Origin: Rhodococcus sp. JCM 9791 | GTDB taxonomy: Bacteria > Actinomycetota > Actinomycetes > Mycobacteriales > Mycobacteriaceae | Direction: 5' to 3' | Length of the DNA stretch: 35,930 nucleotides | NCBI GenBank assembly: GCA_001312645.1 | Contig: BBEG01000013.1 | Coordinates: forward strand, 1-35,930 | Shown here: positions 26,028-35,930 of the stretch, piece after piece | How the letters are laid out: each line of letters opens with the position of its first letter | Position numbering within the stretch: position 1 is the first letter of the stretch | Translations under genes and position numbers: made by a program | Notes under the pieces: generated by a model | Told to the model about the DNA's origin: nothing | The model's input: only the letters and a program-made list of their open reading frames with translations | Database searches by the model: none

Positions 26028-29000
26028 TTGGCAGTCTCTAGCCAGACCAAGGCAGTTGCCGGAATCCCCGGAGCCCCGAAGAGGGTTTCGTTCGCGAAAA
26101 TTCGCGAACCCCTCGAAGTTCCCGGGCTCCTCGATCTACAGACAGATTCCTTCGAATGGTTGATCGGGTCGGAGCGCTGGCGCGCGAAGGCTGCTGATCG
26201 CGGTGACGGCAGCGTTGCCGGTGGTCTCGAGGAGATCCTCGCCGAGCTTTCGCCGATCGAGGACTTCTCGGGCTCGATGTCCCTCTCCTTCTCCGACCCA
26301 CGCTTCGACGAGGTCAAGGCCTCCGTCGAGGAGTGCAAGGACAAGGACATGACGTACGCGGCCCCGTTGTTCGTCACGGCCGAGTTCATCAACAACAACA
26401 CCGGCGAAATCAAGAGCCAGACGGTCTTCATGGGTGACTTCCCGATGATGACCGACAAGGGCACCTTCGTCATCAACGGCACCGAGCGTGTCGTCGTGTC
26501 GCAGCTCGTGCGCTCGCCCGGTGTGTACTTCGACAAGTCCGTCGACAAGAGCACCGAGAAGGACCTGCACAGCGTCAAGGTCATTCCTGGTCGTGGCGCA
26601 TGGCTCGAGTTCGACGTCGACAAGCGCGACACCGTCGGTGTCCGCATCGACCGCAAGCGCCGTCAGCCCGTCACCGTGCTGCTCAAGGCGCTCGGCTGGT
26701 CCACCGAGCAGATCGTGGAGCGCTTCGGCTTCTCCGAGATCATGATGTCCACGCTCGAGAAGGACAACACCGCCGGTACCGACGAGGCTCTCCTCGACAT
26801 CTACCGCAAGCTTCGTCCGGGTGAACCGCCGACGAAGGAGAGCGCACAGACGCTCCTCGAGAACCTGTTCTTCAAGGACAAGCGCTACGACTTGGCGCGC
26901 GTGGGCCGTTACAAGATCAACAAGAAGCTGGGCCTGAACATCGGCCAGCCGATCGAAGCGTCGACCCTCACCGAGGAAGACATCGTCGCGACCATCGAGT
27001 ACCTCGTGCGTCTGCACGCGGGCGAGAACTGGATGACCGCTCCGGGCGGCGTCGAGGTTCCGGTCGAGGTCGACGACATCGACCACTTCGGTAACCGACG
27101 CTTGCGTACTGTCGGTGAGCTCATCCAGAACCAGATCCGCGTGGGCCTTTCCCGCATGGAGCGCGTCGTTCGTGAGCGCATGACGACTCAGGACGTCGAG
27201 GCGATCACGCCGCAGACCCTGATCAACATCCGTCCGGTGGTGGCAGCGATCAAGGAGTTCTTCGGAACCTCGCAGCTGTCGCAGTTCATGGACCAGAACA
27301 ATCCGCTGTCGGGTCTGACTCACAAGCGTCGCCTCTCGGCGCTCGGCCCCGGTGGTCTGTCGCGTGAGCGCGCCGGCCTCGAGGTCCGCGACGTCCACCC
27401 GTCGCACTACGGCCGTATGTGCCCGATCGAGACCCCTGAAGGCCCGAACATCGGCCTGATCGGTTCGCTGTCGGTGTACGCGCGGGTCAACCCGTTCGGT
27501 TTCATCGAGACGCCGTACCGCCGGGTCGTCGACGGTATCGTCACCGACCAGGTCGACTACCTCACGGCAGACGAAGAAGACCGCTTCCTCATCGCGCAGG
27601 CGAACTCGCCTATCGCCACGGACAACACGTTCGCCGAAGACCGCGTTCTCGTCCGTAAGAAGGGCGCGGAGATCGAGTACGTCGGCGCCGACGCCGTCGA
27701 GTACATGGACGTCTCGCCGCGCCAGATGGTGTCGGTCGCGACGGCATGATCCCGTTCCTCGAGCATGACGACGCCAACCGTGCCCTCATGGGCGCGAACA
27801 TGCAGCGTCAGGCCGTGCCGCTGATCCGCAGTGAGGCCCCGGTCGTCGGTACCGGCATGGAACTGCGCGCTGCAGTGGACGCCGGCGACGTCATCGTCAC
27901 CGAGAAGCCCGGCGTGGTCGAGGAGGTGTCGGCCGACTTCATCACGGTGATGGCCGACGACGGCACTCGCCGCACCTACCGACTGCGCAAGTTCGACCGT
28001 TCGAACCAGGGCACCTGCTCCAACCAGCGTCCGATCATCGACGAGGGTCAGCGTGTCGAGGCCGGCCAGGTTCTGGCCGACGGCCCCTGCACCGAGAACG
28101 GTGAGATGGCGTTGGGCAAGAACCTGCTCCTCGCGATCATGCCGTGGGAAGGCCACAACTACGAGGACGCGATCATCCTGTCGCAGCGCCTCGTGGAAGA
28201 GGACGTCCTGACCTCGATCCACATCGAGGAGCACGAGATCGATGCCCGCGACACCAAGCTCGGTGCCGAGGAGATCACTCGCGACATCCCGAACGTCTCC
28301 GATGAGGTCCTCGCAGACCTCGACGAGCGCGGCATCGTCCGTATCGGTGCCGAGGTCCGCGACGGCGACATCCTGGTCGGCAAGGTCACCCCGAAGGGCG
28401 AGACCGAGCTCACTCCGGAGGAGCGCCTGCTCCGCGCGATCTTCGGTGAGAAGGCCCGCGAGGTCCGCGACACGTCGCTCAAGGTTCCTCACGGCGAGAC
28501 CGGCAAGGTCATCGGCGTCCGCGTGTTCTCCCGCGAGGACGACGACGATCTGCCTCCGGGCGTCAACGAACTCGTCCGGGTGTACGTGGCTCAGAAGCGC
28601 AAGATCCAGGACGGCGACAAGCTCGCCGGCCGCCACGGCAACAAGGGCGTCATCGGCAAGATCCTCCCGCAGGAGGACATGCCGTTCCTGCCCGACGGCA
28701 CTCCCATCGACATCATCCTGAACACGCACGGTGTTCCGCGTCGTATGAACATCGGCCAGATCCTCGAGACTCACCTCGGCTGGATCGGCAAGGCCGGTTG
28801 GAACGTACAGATCGCCGACGATGGGTCGCGTCCCGACTGGGCGCAGAACCTGCCCGAGGAGATGCTCGCCGCCGAGTCCGACTCGAACATCGCAACACCG
28901 GTATTCGACGGTGCTCGCGAAGAGGAGCTCACGGGGCTGCTGGCGTCGACGTTGCCGAACCGCGACGGCGAGGTCATGGTCGGTCCCGACGGCAAGGCGA

Positions 29001-29515
29001 CGCTGTTCGACGGTCGTTCGGGTGAGCCGTTCCCGTACCCGGTGGCTGTCGGCTACATGTACATCATCAAGCTGCACCACTTGGTCGACGACAAGATCCA
29101 CGCACGTTCGACCGGTCCGTACTCGATGATCACGCAGCAGCCGCTCGGTGGTAAGGCCCAGTTCGGTGGTCAGCGCTTCGGTGAGATGGAGTGCTGGGCC
29201 ATGCAGGCATACGGCGCCGCATACACGCTGCAGGAACTGCTCACCATCAAGTCCGACGACGTGGTGGGTCGCGTGAAGGTGTACGAGGCGATCGTCAAGG
29301 GCGAGAACATCCCCGAGCCCGGCATTCCGGAGTCGTTCAAGGTGCTCCTCAAGGAACTCCAGTCCCTGTGCCTCAACGTGGAGGTGCTGTCCAGCGACGG
29401 CGCTGCCATCGCGATGGCAGACAGTGACGACGAGGACCTGGAGCGGGCAGCAGCCAACCTGGGCATCAACCTTTCCCGCAACGAGTCGGCCACGGTCGAC
29501 GACCTCGCGAACTAG
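26028..29515 (+). CDS. rpoB: DNA-directed RNA polymerase beta subunit, one apparent frameshift
   Basis: Core RNA polymerase subunit forming, with beta-prime, the catalytic cleft. TTG at 26028 follows GGAAGGA by 6 bases and gives [14 protein letters not shown] at 26010 in the same frame is the older-style longer start. Collinear with M. tuberculosis RpoB throughout: [17 protein letters not shown], the rifampicin pocket [18 protein letters not shown] with THKRRLSAL (residues 412-439), [14 protein letters not shown], and the C-terminal [19 protein letters not shown]. The frame breaks near 27745 (MVSVATA then [16 protein letters not shown]), equal to loss of one base. Restored length is 1162 residues. 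An essential gene, so the break is surely a sequence error. The rifampicin-pocket residues D422, H432 and S437 are the sensitive type. Confidence 0.97.
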
Positions 29516-29522
29516 GAGCCGA

Positions 29523-29568
29523 CCGATGCGGTGCGCCACCGAGTCACACCGGCCGCGTACCGCATCGG
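29523..29568 (+). promoter_or_regulatory. Intercistronic hairpin between rpoB and rpoC
   Basis: CCGATGCGGT (29523-29532) and ACCGCATCGG (29559-29568) form a perfect 10-base-pair stem with a 26-base loop, starting 8 bases after the rpoB stop. No T-run follows. It could mark an RNA processing site or a partial terminator that tunes the rpoB to rpoC ratio; this is inferred. Confidence 0.5.
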
Positions 29569-29584
29569 GTCCCGGCAGCGATAG

Positions 29585-33599
<4,015 letters not shown>

Positions 33600-33613
33600 T
33601 TCGCTGCCGTAGT

Positions 33614-33655
33614 CACAAAGGTCCCGCCCTCTCTCTTCAGGGCGGGACCTTTGTG
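33614..33655. terminator. Strong hairpin terminator after rpoC, likely bidirectional
   Basis: CACAAAGGTCCCGCCCT (33614-33630) and AGGGCGGGACCTTTGTG (33639-33655) form a perfect 17-base-pair stem with an 8-base loop, 14 bases after the rpoC stop. It also lies downstream of the convergent sixA-like gene, so it can stop transcription from both sides. Confidence 0.9.
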
Positions 33656-33685
33656 GTTTCTGGGTACGTCGTGGAGAAGCGACGC

Positions 33686-34180
33686 TCAGCGTGGGATGTG
33701 GAAGTCGGTCAGTTCGGCGCGACCGGACTCGAGGTCGTCCCAGTTGCCTCGAACGGTGAGGACCGCGAGCGCTGAGGTCGGAAACTTCTCGGAGAGTTGC
33801 TGGGCGATGTCGCTGGTGTGGTCTGTGGCCAGACTCAGCGCCGTCTCGGACAGCGACGGCTCGTGCCCGATCACGAGCAGAGTGTGAATTTTCGGATCCA
33901 CCGAGCGGATCTCCGCGATGACGCCCTCGGCAGTGGCCCCGTAGAGCGCCGCGCGGTAGTCGACGGGTGCGTCGATCGTCGCTTCGGCGAGAGTCTTGCG
34001 CGTGCGTGTCGCGTCGGAGCACAGCACTGCGTCGATCTCAGGCAGGTTGGCTCGTATCCATCGACCGGCGAGACCTGCTTCTCGTCGGCCGCGTGGAGAG
34101 AGGGGGCGCTCGTGATCGTCCACGTCGTCCGGATACGCGGACTTCCCGTGGCGCAGCAAGATCAGGGTGCGGGTCATCAT
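33686..34180 (-). CDS. SixA-like histidine phosphatase
   Basis: Small histidine-acid phosphatase of the phosphoglycerate mutase branch, 164 residues. The catalytic RHG motif is at the N-terminus (TLILLRHGKSAYP), followed by the family helix HERPLSPRGRREAGLAGRWI, the SDATRTRKTLAEA segment, and the second conserved His in LLVIGHEPSLSETAL. In E. coli SixA removes phosphate from phosphohistidine proteins; the substrate in actinobacteria is not known. Two adjacent ATG codons (34180 and 34177) are possible starts, both with only a GGTGGG box directly before them. It converges on rpoC and diverges from fprB. Confidence 0.88.
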   Translation of the reverse strand: MMTRTLILLRHGKSAYPDDVDDHERPLSPRGRREAGLAGRWIRANLPEIDAVLCSDATRTRKTLAEATIDAPVDYRAALYGATAEGVIAEIRSVDPKIHTLLVIGHEPSLSETALSLATDHTSDIAQQLSEKFPTSALAVLTVRGNWDDLESGRAELTDFHIPR

Positions 34181-34254
34181 CCCACCGTAGGGGCTACGTG
34201 CCCGAACCGGAACGCCGACGTCGACTTCCTGCTATCCGCGTGGCGGGTCGTGCC

Positions 34255-34284
34255 TTGCGAAGCACGCGAATGCGCGACTACAGT
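34255..34284 (+). promoter_or_regulatory. Candidate promoter of fprB
   Basis: TTGCGA (34255-34260) and TACAGT (34279-34284) are 18 bases apart, 67 bases before the fprB start. Transcription would begin near 34291, inside the inverted repeat described next. Confidence 0.45.
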
Positions 34285-34288
34285 CAAG

Positions 34289-34309
34289 GTAACTGTTACT
34301 GAGTGTTAC
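34289..34309. promoter_or_regulatory. Inverted repeat at the fprB start region, possible operator
   Basis: GTAAC-T-GTTAC (34289-34299) is a perfect inverted repeat with 5-base arms; another GTTAC half-site follows at 34305-34309. It covers the expected transcription start and would suit a repressor. The regulator is unknown. Confidence 0.4.
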
Positions 34310-34350
34310 ATGAAACTTGGTTGCCCAGCCCTGCCTCGGAGGACACCGCC

Positions 34351-35930
34351 ATGGCCTACGTCATCACCCAGACGTGCTGCAACGATGCGAGCTGCGTCGC
34401 CGTCTGCCCGGTCAACTGCATCCATCCCACCCCCGCCGAACGTGAGTTCAGCACGACGGAGATGCTGCACGTCGACCCGCAGACCTGCATCGACTGCGGT
34501 GCGTGCGCCGACGCATGCCCGGTCGAAGCGATCCTTCCGGACGACAAGCTCGAACCGTCCCAGGCCCGCTTCGCCGAGATCAACGCCGCCTATTACCGCG
34601 CGCACCCCATGCCGGAGGGCTGGGACCCTCTCGTGCCGACACCGGCCGCGCCGCGGGATCTCGGAACTGCGGGTTGCTGTCGTAGGGGCCGGGCCCGCAG
34701 CCTGCTATGCGGCGCAGGAACTGCTCGATCGATCCGATGTCGAGGTCGAGATGTTCGAGCGGCTGCCGACACCGTTCGGTCTGGTCCGTGCCGGAGTCGC
34801 CCCCGACCATCCCGGCACGAAGTCCGTCACCGAGTCGTTCGAGTGGTCCTTCCGTCGCGACGCCTTCGCGCTGCACCTCGACACCGAGATCGGCCGCCAC
34901 CTCACCCACGCGGAACTGCTCGACCACCACCACGCGGTGGTGTACGCGGTGGGTGCCTCTGCCGATCGTCGTCTCGGCGTTCCCGGCGAAGACCTCCCGG
35001 GCAGCCACGCCGCTACGGAATTCGTCGCCTGGTACAACGGCCATCCCGACTATGCGGATCGCACCTTCGATCTGTCGGCCGAGCGCGCCGTCATCGTGGG
35101 CAACGGCAACGTCGCCATCGACGTCGCCCGCATCCTCACCATGGACGTCGAGGAACTCGCGCGCACCGACATCGCCGACCACGCACTCGAGGCGCTGCGC
35201 CACAGCAATATCCGCGAGGTCGTCCTCCTCGGGCGCCGAGGGCCGGCCCAAGCCGCATACAGCAACCCCGAATTCCTTGCGCTCGGCGACCTGAACGGCG
35301 TGGACGTCGTCATCGACGACTCCGCACTCGTCCTCGACCGGGCCAGCGAACGCGCCGTCGCGAGCGACCCGGCCGTGGCGATGCGCGTCCGACTCGCCCG
35401 TGAGTATGCGGCTCGCGAACTACGCGAAGGGAATCGCCGCATCGTCTTCCGCTACCACGCCGTGCCGTCCGAACTTGTCGGCGACGACCACGTGGACGGT
35501 GCACGCGTCGCCCGGACCGAGCTGGTCGAGACACCCGAGGGCGCGCTCGTCGCACGTGCGACCGACGATATCGAGGATGTGAGCGCCGGCCTCGTGCTCC
35601 GATCGATCGGCTATCAGGGTGTTCCGATTCCCGGGCTGCCGTTCGACGAACAGCGCGCAATCGTCCCCAGCGTGGGTGGTCGCGTCGAAGCGGGTGTCTA
35701 CGTGACGGGATGGATCAAGCGCGGTCCCAGCGGAGTCATCGGTACCAACAAGGCGTGTGCGAAGGAGACCGTAGCCGCACTGTTCGCCGATTTCGATGCA
35801 GGACGGTTGACGCGGCCGCGCGGCGACCGTCGGAGCCTCGGCAGACTCCTGGCCGAGCGACGCCCCGACCGGATCGACCTACACGGGTGGCGCAGCATCG
35901 ACTCCGTAGAACGAGAGGCGGGCCGCGCGC
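34351..35930 (+). CDS. fprB: FprB-type ferredoxin / ferredoxin-NADP reductase fusion, frameshifted, 3' truncated
   Basis: Two-domain redox protein that passes electrons between NADPH and iron-sulfur ferredoxin. ATG at 34351 has GGAGGA 7 bases upstream. The ferredoxin part is a 7Fe type with CCNDASCVAVCPVNC and CIDCGACADACPVEA (about residues 9-60). A frame change at about 34650-34668 separates it from the reductase, read from there to the window's end: RVAVVGAGPAACYAAQELL (FAD), FGLVRAGVAPDHPGTK, AVIVGNGNVAIDVARI (NADP), and GWIKRGPSGVIGTNKAC. The change equals one gained or two lost bases and falls in the poorly conserved linker. M. tuberculosis FprB (Rv0886) has the same fusion. The C-terminus lies outside the window. 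Confidence 0.92.

Noticed and set aside
27740-27750. Possible programmed frameshift or split rpoB
   Set aside because: The break has no slippery sequence or stimulatory structure, similar breaks occur in many neighbouring genes, and rpoB is not split in this order. Sequence error is the simpler reading.
34303-35403. A 366-residue frame continuing the ferredoxin, and a 195-residue frame at 34707-35294
   Set aside because: After about 34660 these read Arg/Pro-rich nonsense; the reductase motifs are in a third frame that stays open to the window edge.

Overview
The window is high-GC actinobacterial DNA from a mycolic-acid-forming member of the Mycobacteriales, most likely a Rhodococcus or a close relative. 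Evidence: near full-length resemblance of the products to Mycobacterium tuberculosis proteins recalled from memory (MgtA, MenG, MenJ, GrcC1, HtpX, HadAB, MceG, RpoB, RpoC, FprB), an eight-gene yrbE/mce core, mycolate dehydratase genes, and frequent GTG and TTG starts. The genus is an inference; no search was run.

Layout. (1) 1-6415: end of a DUF3592-like membrane protein, mgtA (mannosyltransferase), menG, then menJ divergent from grcC1 (menaquinone and polyprenyl metabolism), htpX (membrane protease) and, convergent, yajQ. This order matches the Rv0556-Rv0566c block of M. tuberculosis. (2) 6529-7438: a decayed solitary tnpB. (3) 7623-13753: tRNA-Tyr, tRNA-Thr, tRNA-Met, rpmG, hadA-hadB, tRNA-Trp, secE, nusG, rplK, rplA, a terminator, rplJ and rplL. 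This is the Rv0634B-Rv0652 type core with no hadC. (4) 14089-25648: a complete mce lipid-import operon headed by its ATPase: mceG, yrbEA, yrbEB, mceA-F and two Mce-associated proteins, most of them joined by start/stop overlaps. (5) 26028-33599: rpoB and rpoC, closed by a strong hairpin terminator. (6) 33686-35930: a SixA-like phosphatase (minus strand), then fprB, a ferredoxin/ferredoxin-NADP reductase fusion that runs off the end.

The window therefore combines core transcription and translation genes with cell-envelope lipid genes (mannosyl glycolipids, mycolate elongation, Mce import) and respiratory quinone genes. Most transcription is on the plus strand; only menJ, yajQ, the tnpB remnant and the sixA-like gene are on the minus strand.

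A caution for every user: about eighteen genes or gene parts are interrupted by one- or two-base frame changes, including rpoB, rpoC, rplK and rplA, which cannot all be broken in a living cell. Many lie in short runs of C or G and nearly all look like single-base losses. They are best read as sequence errors, and genes are annotated here across them. I found no CRISPR array, prophage, toxin-antitoxin pair or defence island, and no convincing new multi-gene system. The most interesting unexplained items are a hairpin that would bury the hadA ribosome binding site, a perfect palindrome at the htpX promoter, an inverted repeat at the fprB promoter, and the internally deleted TnpB.
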